From Bettongia penicillata ogilbyi (taxonomy: Eukaryota; Chordata; Mammalia; Diprotodontia; Potoroidae), in contig JAJHZJ010000221.1 in NCBI GenBank assembly GCA_023548195.1, forward strand, positions 2,524,001 through 2,588,000: DNA of 64,000 nucleotides, in the 5' to 3' direction. The notes beneath the pieces are model-generated. The model did no database searches, was not told where the DNA came from, and worked only from the letters and a program-made list of their open reading frames with translations. Positions 45,357 through 56,774 of the stretch are shown here, piece after piece. Both the position numbers and the translations under genes were made by a program. Every line of letters begins with the position of its first letter. Positions within the stretch are counted from its first letter, which is position 1.

Positions 45357-45738
45357 CTTCCTTCCTTCCTTCCTTCCTTCCTTCCTTCCTTCCTTCCTTC
45401 CTTCCTTCCTTCCTTCCTTCCTTCCTTCCTTCCTTCCCTGCTTCTTTCCATCCCTCCCTCCTTCCTTCCCTTCTTCCTTTCCTCCTTCCCTCTTCCCCCC
45501 CTCCTTCCTTCCTTCGCTCCCTCCTTCCTTCCTCCTTCCCTTCCCTTCCCTTCCCTTCCCTTCCCTTCCCTTCCCTTCCCTTCCCTTCCCTTCCCTTCCC
45601 TTCCCTTCCCTTCCCTTCCCTTCCCTTCCCTTCCCTTCCCTTCCCTTCCCTTCCCTTCCCTTCTCTTCCCTTTCCTTCCCTTCCCTTCCCTTCCCTCCCT
45701 TCCCTTCCCTTCCCTTCCTTTCCCTTCCCTTCCCTTCC
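45357..45738. repeat. Polypyrimidine microsatellite: (CTTC)n then (TTCCC)n
   Basis: 45357-45437 is about 20 perfect CTTC/TTCC tetramers. 45438-45535 is mixed CT-rich. 45536-45660 is 25 perfect TTCCC pentamers (AAGGG on the - strand). 45661-45738 is imperfect pentamers. The tract is ~380 bases of almost pure pyrimidine on the + strand. The - strand frames of 152 and 190 residues (Lys/Glu/Gly/Arg repeats) are direct translations of the repeat and not genes. Confidence 0.95.
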
Positions 45739-45984
45739 TCTGCCATTCAGGATGTGAATCAACACTTCTTCCTTCATTTAATCTTTTCAGAACTTTTCAG
45801 CTAGCGAACCTTCCCATTTGTGAATTTTCTTAGCACTTTGAACCTCCCTGCCCTTTTGTATTCTACTTTTTGTTTCACTTCATGTGTTTATGCATTTGTG
45901 TTACTTCCATCCTACAGGGCTGTAATTTCTTTGAGAAAATTACTCATCATTTTTCTCATTCAGTGTCTTAACATAGTGCTTCAC
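45739..45984. other. Intronic DNA, nothing recognised
   Basis: Pyrimidine-rich; may include an L2 3' end remnant at 45900-46000 ('cagtgtcttaacatagtgct'). Confidence 0.35.
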
Positions 45985-47170
45985 ATGTAGTAGTGATAGA
46001 TTCAATATTTTTTACCTCTCTGCAGCATTTGATATAATTATTCACTCCTGGATTTTCTCTCTTCTTTGGGTTTTTGTCATGATGTTTTGTCCTAGTTGTC
46101 TCCCAAACTTTATGATTATTCCTTCTCAGTCTCCTTTACTAGATCTTTGTACATATTGTGACCACTAACTTGGTGATCTCCTCAGCACCCATGGATTCAT
46201 TCATTATCTCTGCACAGATGATTCCTCGATCTGTGCATCCAGCCTTAGTCTTTTTCCTCAGCTCCAGTCACATGTCACCAACCTCTTTCAGATATCTCAA
46301 ATAGGTTGTCTTATAGACATCTCAAATTCAACACATCCAAGATGGAATTCACATTTCTTCCCAAACCTTCCCCGTTTCAAACTTTCGTATTCCTGTCCTC
46401 TCAAGTACTCCACTGTCCCACCAGGCATCCAGGTCAGCCTTGATACTTCCCTCTTCCTCTCCATGTATACTTTTCTGCCAAATCTTGTTCTATTTTTACA
46501 TTTCTCTTATATGTTTCCTGCTTTCTGCTTACCTAACCACAACCTAGTTCAGACCCTCACCATCTCTTTGCTGATTATTATAGCAGCCTTCAAAGGAGTT
46601 CTTGTTTCTAAGTGTCTTCCCATTTCATTTCCTCCTCTGCTCAGCTGGGAAGATCATTTTCCTACAGCTTAGCTCTGCCTCTGTCAGCGCTCTATTTGGC
46701 AAACTCCACTGGCTCCTTGTTTTCCCTGAGATAAAATAGAGGGTACTCCACCAGTTAAAACTCTGGCCCCCATCCCTTTTTCCAGTCTTTTTCCAGTTAC
46801 TCCCTTCCACGTACATATGATCTTGCCATACTGATCTACATGGTATTCCTCACACCAGAGTCTCCATTTCCCATTTTGATACTGGCTGTCTTCTTTGGTT
46901 GGGATGCTTTCCTTTATCGTTTCACCTTAGTTTTTCCAGACTTTCTTCAAGACTCAACTGAAATCTTGTCTTTTGCAGGGAACTTTTTGCAGTCCTTCCC
47001 AGCTGTGAGTGCCTTCTTCTCTGAGATTATCTTCCATCTGCTCTGTGTAATATCTTGTATGCAACTCATAACTTACATATTTCCTGCATTAGAATTTGAG
47101 TTTTGGGGGAGTAGGAGCTAGGTTAGTTTTTTTTTTTTTTTATCTTTCTCTGTATTCGTAGTACTTAACA
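45985..47170 (+). mobile_element. L2 LINE, RT domain to 3' end, sense
   Basis: 46020-46100 carries the 'SAAFDIIIHSWI'-like start of the RT palm ('ctgcagcatttgatataatt'), then 'cacccatggattcattcatt', 'atagacatctcaaattcaac', 'tccactggctccttgttttc', and the 3' end 'attagaatttgagttttggg' with a T-run at 47126-47142. One of the longest L2 copies here, ~1.2 kb, with frames broken. Confidence 0.75.
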
Positions 47171-47357
47171 AATGGTTGTTGATTGAGGATGACAAAATTG
47201 TAAACAGAATCTGAATGTTATGTAATTATAGTGACTGTGAAGAAAAGGTAAGAAAATGTGCCTTCCTCCTTCAGATAGCACGGCAGGCATTTTTGAATAT
47301 AGTTTCTTTAGTCACGTTTTTTATGTTGGTTTATTTTATTGAACATTGTTGTAAGGG

Positions 47358-47578
47358 AAGGCAGCTAGGTAGGTAGATGGTGGAATAGAGAGCTAGACCT
47401 ACCGTCAGGAAGACCTGAGTACAAATGAGACCTCCGACCCTGGGCAAGTCATTAACCTCTGTTTGCTTTAATACATTGGAGAAGGAAATGATAAACTACT
47501 AGAGTATTTTTGCCAAGAAAACCCCAAGGACAGTCCATGGGGTCACAAAAAGTTGGACACAACTGAATAACAAATAAG
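47358..47578 (+). mobile_element. SINE with BovB/RTE-like tail, sense
   Basis: Head 'ggcagctaggtaggtagatg', 'gtcaggaagacctgagtaca', 'accctgggcaagtcattaac', tail 'ggagaaggaaatgataaact', 'gccaagaaaaccccaaggac', 'ggggtcacaaaaagttggac', 'acaactgaataacaa'. Confidence 0.8.
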
Positions 47579-47579
47579 T

Positions 47580-47805
47580 GAAGGCTTTCTCTTTGATATG
47601 TAGTCAAAGGATATTAACAAAGATTTCTCAAAAGAATTGCAAACTGAGCAATATGAAAATTTTCTCTTAAGCACTAATGAGAGTAATATAAATAAAAATA
47701 ATTGTGAAACTTCTACTCTAACCCACCAAATTGGCAAATATGATAAAATATAGAAATAATATCAGATGGAGCTTTGAATTTATGAGTCATTCTGTAAAAT
47801 ACCTT
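47580..47805 (+). mobile_element. L1 3' fragment, sense
   Basis: 'caaaggatattaacaaagat', 'ttctcaaaagaattgcaaac', 'actctaacccaccaaattgg' follow the conserved L1 3' region. Confidence 0.6.
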
Positions 47806-47974
47806 GTAATTAATCTAAAGAAGTGACTATACTTTTTTTAGCTCAAGGCTTTGGGGAAGGGGAGGTTGGTGTACTTAGCAACTAATGTGATGTAAAAGCA
47901 AAGGGATCAATAAAGCTTTTTGAAAGAGTCACAAAGATGATTCTGCACTCATTTTCAGATTATTCACAGAAATA
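47806..47974. other. Short intronic gap
   Basis: Nothing recognised. Confidence 0.4.
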
Positions 47975-48170
47975 TCATAGAATCATACATGTGGAATCAG
48001 AGAGGGCTTTAGAGGTCATGAGGTCTAACTCCCTCAATTTACAAATGAGGAAAGTGTTGTATCGGAGGTTATGTGACTTTACCAAGATCATGCAGAAAAT
48101 AAGCAGCAGAGAAAACATTCAAATTTAGGTCCTTTTACTCCATGCTCAACGCCTAAAAGTTATTGCATTA
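47975..48170 (-). mobile_element. MIR-like SINE, antisense
   Basis: 'tcatagaatcatacatgtgg', 'gagggctttagaggtcatga', 'caatttacaaatgaggaaag', 'tttaggtccttttactccat'. Confidence 0.6.
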
Positions 48171-48399
48171 AAAAATTTGTTTGTGCTTGAATATGTCATC
48201 TTGAATTAATAATCATGTGTTTCCATTATTATTTGAAATCCTAGGAAGTAGGTATCAGAATATTATTTAATTTTCTTGCCTGTGCTTATTGCATGTCAGC
48301 TAGAAAGATCTGTGTTTCTGTAGGACTGTACTTCTTAAAATTTATATGGAAATGTAAATTTCTCATATTATTGTCACAATGTAGTTTTCTTTTGTTCAG

Positions 48400-49649
48400 T
48401 CTTCTAGCATTTATTAAATACCTCTTAAGTGCCAGGCACTGTGCTAAGTGCTGGGGATACAAAGAAAGGTAAATAACAATTCCTGTTTGCAAGGAGTTCA
48501 TAATCTAATGGGCAGACAACATGCAAACCACTATATTCACACAAGAAATATATAGAATAAAAAGAAGGAAGTCATTAAGATTAAGGAGGGTTTCTTGCAG
48601 GTGGAACTCTAGGTGAGATATGAAGGCAGTCAAGGAAGCAAGAAGGCATAGAGGAGAAAGAGGAGGAGGAAGGAAGTTCAAGGCATGGAAAATAGTCATT
48701 GAAAATGATTGGAGTCAGGAGATGGAGTGCCATGTAGGAGAAACAGTATGAATAGCACAGGACATGGAGGACTTGAAATGGTAGGAAGAGATCAGGTTAT
48801 GAAAGACTTTCAAGCCCAACACAACATTTTGGGAGGTGTAATCATCAGGCCTGAACTTCAGGAATATCATTTTGATGGCAAGTAGGGAATAGATTGGAGT
48901 GGGGACAGACTTGAGGCAGGGAGACCAACCAGCAGGCTGTAGTAGTTCTAGGAGTGAGGTGATAAAGACCTGCACCTGAATGGTCTCAGTGTCCAGGAGA
49001 AAATAGGGGATATACAAGAGATGTTATGAAGGTAGAAATGGCAGGACTTGGCCATTGGTGCGATATGGAAGGTGAGAGAGTGAAGGAGGATTCAAAGGTG
49101 ATACCCAGGTTTTGAGCATGAGTGATTGGTAGAAGAGTGGTAGTCTCTATAGAAGGCAGGATTTGAAGGGTAGGATAATGAATTCAATTTTGGACATGTT
49201 GAGTTTCAGATGTCTGTGAGAATTCCTAGTTGATATATCTAATATGCAGTTGGTGATGGGAGACTGGAAGTCAGGAGTTAGTTTAGGACTGGACTGGTTT
49301 TGAGAGTCATTTGAATAGAGATGATAACTGAAATGGGAACAGACAAGATCACCAAGTGAAATAATTTAGAGTGAGAAGAGGGCTGAGGATAGAACCCTGT
49401 GGGACATTCATAGTTAGTGGACTCAGCATGGTTGATGATTTAGCAAGGTCAGATTTAGCAAGAGGTCAGATAAATGAGAGGAGAACCAGGTGAGCGAAGT
49501 GTCCTGAAAACCTAGAGAGGAGAGAACATCCAGAGGAGGGTGACTAACAGTGTCCAAGCCTGCAGAAAAGTCAGGAGGAATGACGATTGAGAAAAGGCCT
49601 TTAGATTTTGCACTTAAGAGATCACTAGTAATGAAGTAACTTTGGAAAG
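48400..49649 (-). mobile_element. L2 LINE, long antisense copy (split by HAL1 copy 3)
   Basis: From the 3' end ('agcatttattaaatacctct', 'gtgccaggcactgtgctaag') through RT-coding sequence in antisense ('ggttatgaaagactttcaag', 'atgttgagtttcagatgtct', 'agaaccctgtgggacattca', 'gagatcactagtaatgaagt'). The coding order resumes at 52424 after the HAL1 insertion. It is about 1.25 kb, with frames broken. Confidence 0.8.
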
Positions 49650-49664
49650 TATAGTTTTATTTTT
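49650..49664. repeat. Probable target-site duplication, left (HAL1 copy 3)
   Basis: 'tatagttttattttt' corresponds imperfectly to 'tacagttttgattta' at 52409-52423. Confidence 0.55.
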
Positions 49665-52408
49665 TTTAGTGTTTATTTTTAGTTTTCAACATTCATTTCC
49701 ACAAAATTATGAGTTCCAAATTTTCTCCCCATCTCTTCCCTACTTCCACCCCAAAACATCATGCATTCTGATTACCCCTTCCCCCAATCTGCCCTCCCTT
49801 TTGTCACACCCCTCCTTTCCCTTATTCCCATCTTCTCTCTTCTTGTAGGGCAAGATAGATTTCTGTACTCCATTGCCTGTATTTCTTATTTCCAGGTTGC
49901 ATGCAAAACCAATTCTCAACCTTTGTTCCTAAAACTTTGAGTCCCAACTTCTCTCCCTTCCTCCCTCCCCACCCATCTCCACTGAGAAGACAAGCAATTC
50001 AGTATAGGCTTACATATGTGTAGTTTTGCAAAAGACTTCCATAATAGTCATATTGTGTAAGACTAACTATATTTCCCTCCATCCTGTCCTGCCCCCCATT
50101 TATTCTATTCTCTCCTTTGACCTTGTCCCTCCCCTAAAATGTTTACTTCTAATTATTCGCTCCTCCCATTTATCCTCCTTTCTGTCATCCTCCCCACCCC
50201 ACTTCTCCCCTTCTTCCCTACTTTCCTGTAGTGTAAGATGGATTTGCATACCAAATTGAGTGTGCATGTTATTTCCTCCTTAAGCCAGATGTAATGACAG
50301 TAAGCTTCACTTTTGCCCTCTCACGTCCCACCTTTTCCCCTCCATTGAAAAAGCTTTTTCTTGCATCTTTTATGAGAGACAACCTGCCCCATTCCATTTC
50401 TCTTTCTCCTCCCAATATATTCCTCTCTCACCCCTTAATTTTATTTTTTTAGATATCATCCCTTCCTATTCAATTCACCCTGTGCTCTGTGTGTGTGTGT
50501 TTATGTGTGTGTGTGTTGTTGTATGTGTGGGTATGTGTGTTTGTATAATCCCTCCAACTACCCAAATACTCAGAAAAGTTTCAAGAGTTACAAATATTAT
50601 CTTTCCATGTAGGAATGTAAACAGTTCAACTTTAGTAAGTCCCTTAGGATTTCTCTTTCCTGTTTATTTTTTCATGCTTCTCTTGATTCTTGTGTTTGAC
50701 AGTCAGATTTTCTGTTCAGCTCTGGTCTTTTCATCAAGAATATTTGAAAGTCCTCTATTTCATTGAATGACCATTTTTCCCCTGAAATATTATACTCAGT
50801 TTTGCTGGGTAGGTGATTCTTGGTTTTAATCCTAGTTCCTTTGACTTCTGGCATATCATATTCCAGACTCTTCTGTTCCTTAATGTAGAAGCTGCTAGAT
50901 CTTTGTTATCCAGATTTTATTTCCACAATACTCGAATTGTTTCTTTCTAGCTGCTTGCAATATTTTCTCCATGACCTGGGAACTCTTTACCTTGGCTACA
51001 ATATTTCTAGAAGTTTTTCTTTTCAGATCTCTTTTGGGGGGTGACCAGTGGATTCCTTCAATATTTATTTTGCTTTCTGGTTCTAGAATATCAGGGCAGT
51101 TTTCCTTGGTAATTTCATGAAAGATGATGTCTAGGCTCTTAGGTAGTCCTATAATTTTAAAATTGTCTCTCCTGGATTTATTTTCTAGGTCAGTTCTTTT
51201 TCAAATGAGATATTTCACTTTTTCTTCTATTTTTTTTTTCATTCTTTTGGTTTTGTTTTGTAATTTCTTGGTTTCTCATAAAGTCATTAACCTCCATCTG
51301 CTCCATTCTAATTTTGAAAGAACTATTTTCTTCAGTGAGCTTTTGGACCTCCTTTTTCATTTGGCTAATTCTGCTTTTTAAAGCATTCTCCTCCTCATTA
51401 GCTTTTTGGACCTCTTTTGCCAATTGAAGTAGCTTATTTTTAAAGGTGTTATTTTCTTCAGAATTTTTTGGGGGGTCTCCTTTAGCAAGCTGTTGACTCA
51501 CTTTTGATGATTTTCTTGCATCGCTCTCATTTCTCTTCCCAAATTTTCCTCCACTTGTCTTACTTGATTTTCAAAATCCTTTTTTCCATGGCCTGAGACC
51601 ATTGCATATTTATTTTGGAGGTTTTGGGTGCAGAAGCCTTGACTTTTAGGTCTTCCTTTGGTGGTATGCATTGTTCTTCCTCATCCAAAAGGATGGAAGA
51701 AAATATCTGCTCACCAAGAAAATAGCCTTCTGTAATCTTATTTTTTTCCTTTTTTGGGCATTTTCCCAGCCAATTACTTGACTTTTGAATCCTTTGTCAA
51801 GTGGAGGGTATACTCTGGGGGCCTGTAAGTTCTCATTTCCTCCAAGGTGGCACAATCAAGGGAGCCTGCACTCTGTTCTGCCCAGGATCTGTGAGTACCA
51901 TTCCCTGTCCACAGGCACTTCCAGCTCCACCACTCCAGCACTCTTCCTCAATCCAGATCAGCAACTCAATTTCCCCAGGGGCTTTAGACTGAGGGCTCAA
52001 AAAATGTATACTGTTGCTGCAGTGGTTGTTGCTGGTGGGGCCAGAGCCTTCTTGTGTAGGTGAAAGAGCTTTCTCACTGACATTTGGAGCTGTCTTTGGT
52101 GTTTGTGGTTTGAGCAATCTGGGAACTGCAGTTGCTTCCCGGGATTCCACCCCCCGAAGCCTGTTCTGGTTCTGTTCCTACCTCACTGCAGCTAAGACTG
52201 GGCTGTGCTCTGTTGGGTGTGTGGTGCAATAGACCTTTCCTTTTGGCCTTCCAGGCTGTCTTGGGCTGGAAATCTCTTTCACTCTGTTGTTTTGTGGCTT
52301 CTGCTGCTCTAGAATTTGTTTAGAGTAATTTTTTACAGGTATTTTATGGGCTATAGAGGCAGGTTTCTACAGGTCCATCCTTCTGCTCCAACATCTTGGC
52401 TCCGCCCC
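49665..52408 (-). mobile_element. HAL1-type half-LINE, copy 3 (near full length)
   Basis: Same order as copies 1 and 4: 5' end at 52408 ('GGGGCGGAGCCAAGATG' on the - strand), 5' UTR to 51762, ORF1 remnant 51761-50672, 3' UTR and A-rich tail at 49665. It is about 2.74 kb with no ORF2. It is more diverged than copy 1, with several indels. It sits inside an antisense L2 (48400-49649 / 52424-52485), so it is younger than that L2. Confidence 0.82.
50672..51761 (-). pseudogene. ORF1 remnant of HAL1 copy 3
   Basis: The start codon corresponds to 51761-51759 by alignment with copy 1. The coiled-coil part is readable at 51501-51190 ('KANEEENALKSRISQMKKEV', 'KLTEENSSFKIRMEQMEVND'). The C-terminal end is at 50854-50672 ('WSFNEIEDFQIFLMKRPELN'). 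The middle is broken by several indels, including a lost segment around 51140 relative to copy 4. Confidence 0.75.
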
Positions 52409-52423
52409 TACAGTTTTGATTTA
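52409..52423. repeat. Probable target-site duplication, right (HAL1 copy 3)
   Basis: Imperfect partner of 49650-49664. Confidence 0.55.
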
Positions 52424-52485
52424 GCAATAAGGTTGGAAGCTATAGTATAGAGAGGAGACAGAAAGTCATGAATGTATTTTAACCA
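52424..52485 (-). mobile_element. L2 LINE, antisense continuation after HAL1 copy 3
   Basis: 'gcaataaggttggaagctat' and 'gtatagagaggagacagaaa' continue the L2 sequence left at 49649. Confidence 0.55.
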
Positions 52486-53179
52486 AACTTCTACCTGTGT
52501 CACAAAAATCCCTATATCTCTTTTTCACTCAAATATTATTTACATCATTTTAATATTTGTCCTTTGGTCATGTATTATCTTTTTTTTTTTTTTGCCTCAG
52601 TGTTTTCTCATGAACAAATAATATTTTAGGAAGAGTGTGCTTGTATTTTGTGACAAACTGTGAAAAAGTATGAACTCACCCTTTGATGTTTCCATACCTG
52701 TCAAAGTATAGCAAAGAAAATGCTAGTTATTGGTATTGATTTTAGAAAACATTCTTATAGACATGTGACTGTCTTAGATCATAAATACATTAGGGAAATG
52801 TGGGGAAAAACAAGATTGAGATAGAGTGAATGTAACTCCAGTTATTTGGGATATTAGTACCATCTATGTCATAATAATAATAAAAAAAAATGTATTCTAA
52901 GCAAATAGCATTTTTACACTTATGGCATACAGCTGGGAAATTGGAACTTTACCAAAATATAGAAGAAGTAAAGAAGTTGAATAAAGCATTCATGGTACAT
53001 ATGTTAGTGATAATTAATAAAATAATAAAATAAATTATCTGTGAATCAAAACATTACAGTTCAGAAATGTCAATAAGAGCAGTTATCAAGGAGGCAAGTG
53101 GGTTGTAGATATATTGACAGGGAAATGTGCTAACATAATATCTATATATCATTGACCATATAAAAGAATCTTTTCTTTT
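52486..53179. other. Intronic DNA, nothing recognised
   Basis: AT-rich; T-run at 52571-52585; no gene supported. Confidence 0.4.
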
Positions 53180-54095
53180 TCTTTTGATTTAACATTTTAT
53201 CCCCCTACCCCCAATTAGGTGTAAAATCATTCTTAACATTCTTTTTTCAAATTTTGAGTTCCAGATTCTCTCCCTTCCTCCCCTACCACCCCCTACCCCC
53301 ATTGAGAGGACAAGCAATTTGACATCAAAAACACAACAAAACAAAAATAAAGACAAACTATGCTTTAATCTGCATTCAGACTCTACCATTTTTTCTCTGG
53401 AGATGGACAGCACCTTTTATCATAAGTCCTTCAGAATTCTCTTAAATCGTTGTATTGCTTTGAATAGCTAAGTCATTCATAGATGCTCATCGTACAATAT
53501 TGTGGTTACTGTCTAGTGTTCTGTTTCTGATCGTTTCACTTTGCATTAGTTCATGTTAAGTGTTTCCAGGTTTACCCGGGAGCATCCTGCTCATAATTTC
53601 TTATAGCACAATAGAATTTCATCGAAATCATGTATCACTTGTTCAGCCATTCCCCAGTTGATGGGCATCCCCTCAATTTCCAGTTCTGTGCCTGCACAAA
53701 AAGAGCTGCTATAAATATTTTTGTACATACAGATCCTTTTCCTTTCTCTTTTGTCTCTTGAGAATATTTACTTCGTAGTGGTATTGCTTGGTGAGAGGCT
53801 ATGCAGTTTGGTAGCCCTTTGGGCATAGCTCCAAATTGTTCCCCAGAATGGTTGAATTGATATACTACTTCCAACAGTGCTTTTGTGCTTAATTTTCCCT
53901 TATCCCTTCCAAAATTTGTCATTTTCCTTTTCTGTCAAATTAGCCAGTCTGATAGTAGTGAAAGGGTAGCTCAGAGTGGTTTTAACTTTCATTTTTCTAA
54001 TCACTAGTTATTTAGAGCATTTTTTCATATGACTGTAGATAACTTTGATTGCTTCAGCTGAAAATTGCCTGTTTGTATAATTAAAGGACCTTCTT
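53180..54095 (-). mobile_element. L1 ORF2 end and 3' UTR, antisense
   Basis: On the - strand: 'aggcaattttcagctgaagc', 'agtgattagaaaaatgaaag', 'ctaccaaactgcatagcctc', 'tatttatagcagctcttttt', 'ccatcaactggggaatggct'. These are the conserved 3' segments of mammalian L1. The 95-residue frame at 53922-53635 lies within it. Confidence 0.75.
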
Positions 54096-54361
54096 TAAAA
54101 AAAAATTCTGAACTTAAAGACACCAAATAAAATTCCGTACACATGGTAGAATAGAAAAAGAGGATCATATATTTATATGTAGATTTAAGCTTTCAAAGAT
54201 ATCTTCCATGTTTATGATTCTTATTGGCTTTCTCTGCATTTTTAAAACAATTCTTTAATGACCCTTCTTCCCACTCTCACTCCCACCCTGCCTTTTCTTT
54301 CCTTATTTTTCTGTTGGCTAGGGAAGGGGAAGGGAACAGGCATTTATTAAGCTCCTAATAA

Positions 54362-54590
54362 TGAAGCAGATACAGCACTGGCCCTGGAGTCAGGAGGACT
54401 TGAGTTCACAACTGACCCACACACTTAATAGCTGTGTCACTTACCCCTGTTTACCTCAGTTCCTTATTTGCAAGATGAGCTTGAAAAGGAAATGGCAGAC
54501 CACTCCAGTATCTTTGCCAAGAAAACCTCAAATGGGGTCACAGAGAGTCAGGCAAGACTGAAATAACTCAATAACAACAACAGATTTCTA
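54362..54590 (+). mobile_element. SINE with BovB/RTE-like tail, sense
   Basis: 'actggccctggagtcaggag', 'gacttgagttcacaactgac', tail 'ggaaatggcagaccactcca', 'atctttgccaagaaaacctc', 'cacagagagtcaggcaagac', 'aactcaataacaacaacag'. The extreme 5' head is missing. Confidence 0.8.
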
Positions 54591-54591
54591 C

Positions 54592-54825
54592 GACTCACTA
54601 GGCATTGTGCAAAGCACTTTACAGATACCTCATTTGATTATCACAGCCCTATGAGGTAGGTGCTGTTATATCTCCATTTCGGAGCTGAGAAAACTGAGTC
54701 AAACACAGGTTAAGCGATTTACCCAGGATCACATGGCTAGTAAGTGTCTGAAGCTGGATTTGAACTCAGGTCTTCCCGAATCCAGACCTGGCACTCTATC
54801 CACTGAGTCACCATCTGCCTCTGCC
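54592..54825 (-). mobile_element. MIR-bodied marsupial SINE, antisense
   Basis: 'gtgcaaagcactttacagat', 'cagccctatgaggtaggtgc', 'ggagctgagaaaactgagtc', 'ggatttgaactcaggtcttc', 'cactctatccactgagtcac'. It faces the sense SINE at 54362-54590, tail to tail. Confidence 0.8.
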
Positions 54826-55384
54826 ACACTGTAATATTAATGTAATGGTGGATGGGGGGAAGAATTAAGATTTTCCCTGCCCATTAACAGGCCCCAATAC
54901 CTTTTGTTAATTTCTGTTGAGGTACTGGGTCAGAGGGTCCTGCCCTCCAGCTCTGAAAAGTATGTAAATACTCTGAGGTGCCAGGGTGCTGAATTTTTCC
55001 CCTGAACTAAGTGAATGATATATATGCTTAATTGAAGTAGATTGTTGGCCCTCAAAAGTTACTTTCCTTTTAGAAAAGCAGATCTAACAACCTGTGATAG
55101 CTGACCATCCTGGATGTATCAGGATGTTTGCTTTTACACACACTGTCCCTAGTTCCCCTTTCCTTTTATTCTCTTTTTCCCTAATACTTTTTGGAAAAAA
55201 TAAAAACAAAACCCTTGTAACAATATTCATGGTTAAATCAAAACAAACAGATTTCTTTTTGTCTGTGTCTGAAGTCATGTTTTATTTTGCATCTTCAGTT
55301 CATTATTTTGCTTTCAGGAAGTTCTCTGAAATTGTTTGGTTATTGCATTGATTCAAATTCTCAACTTCTTTTGAAGTTTTTCTT
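54826..55384. other. Intronic DNA, nothing recognised
   Basis: No gene supported. The 85-residue + frame and 64-residue - frame at 55084-55351 have no recognised domain. Confidence 0.4.
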
Positions 55385-55870
55385 TATAATGTCATTGTAG
55401 AAATTGTTCTCTTTGTTCTGCTTGCTTCATTTTGTATTAGTTCATCTATGTCTTCCTTTGTTTCTCTGAAACCGTATCATTTTTTCATGCAGTAACATTC
55501 CATTGCATTCATATGCCATAATATATTTAGCCATTTTCTAGTTAATGGGCAGCTTTTTAATTTTTATTTCCTTGAAATATTAAGAGTTACTAAGAAACAG
55601 TTTTTTTGCATATGCATCTTTTTCCTCCTTCTTTAATTTCCTTGGGGTTGACTAGAAATTGAATAATGTTATTACTGGGTCAAAGGATATATATAGTTTA
55701 GTGAGTTTTGGGGCATAGTTCAAAATTGCTTTCTAGAATGACTGTACCAGATTACAGTTCTACCAACAGTGCTTTGATATGCATGTTTTCTCACAGCTTT
55801 CCAGCATTTGTCATTTTTTTCCCCTTATCTTTGCCAGTTTATTGGGTGTGATCAGTTTTAATTTTGTTTT
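55385..55870 (-). mobile_element. L1 3' region, antisense, decayed
   Basis: 'taacattccattgcattcat', 'ttagccattttctagttaat', 'tagaatgactgtaccagatt', 'ctaccaacagtgctttgata' are the antisense L1 3' segments. Confidence 0.65.
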
Positions 55871-56774
55871 TAGGTTCTGTTTCTGTAATTTTTAGTGAGT
55901 TGGAGCAGTTTTTCATATTGTTGATAGTTTGGAATTTTTTCCTTGAAAACAGCCTATTAATATCCTTAGACTTTGATTGGATCTTAATTTGGTTAACATA
56001 ACTTTTTTTTTAATAGGAGATTACATTATTAGTAAGGGAAAAATTAGCAAATGTGGACAAAGTAACAAATGTTTGTAAGTAACTACTACAAATTTTAAAA
56101 GGCAGAACTTATTTAAAAAACAAAACCAAACATTGTAGTTCATTTGCCTGGGATACACTGTGCTGCCCAATTAACAGGTATGTTCTCAGAATTGTTAGAG
56201 TCGCAAGATTTTTTTCTGCATTCAATTTTTAGAAAATGACAAATCTAGTCAATATGAGAGATTAAAAAAAACTTAAAGGGCATGATCTGAGGTCAGTATA
56301 AATTCAATCTAGTATTCTTTGTTTTCCATATCTACATTTGTAGTATTCTGTGGTGGAAAAGTAACATTCAGAATGATGCTGCTGGAGGCATTTTTGGTCA
56401 AATAGATTATATCTATTATACTGTACTTTACTCTATCAGTAACCTAGATTAGTCCCATTTTAGAAAGACTTAACAACTGAGGTAAAAACAAAATAGTGTT
56501 TGATTAACCCTTATTGATTGAAGAAATGCAATGAACCAGCATCAATCAACATCCAGTAACTTTTGTAGTATATTTAGCAACGAGCTAAGTACTCCAATAT
56601 TTTCTGAGGTAAGTTAATCAACGATTTTGCCCTGTACCTCCAATTTTTATTGTGAGTGAGTTGCTTTAGAACCTTACTTTTCTTCATATCCTGACCCATG
56701 TGGATATGTAATATAATGTGATACATCACCCAAATGGATCTTTTGAAACAAATCTACCCATCCTGTCCTAATCT
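55871..56774. other. Intronic DNA, nothing recognised
   Basis: AT-rich; no exon or clear repeat. Confidence 0.4.

Noticed and set aside
45174..45777. Antisense frames of 152 and 190 residues rich in Gly-Lys-Glu-Arg
   Set aside because: They are direct translations of the (AAGGG)n and (GGAA)n microsatellites; there are no splice or start signals and no real domain.
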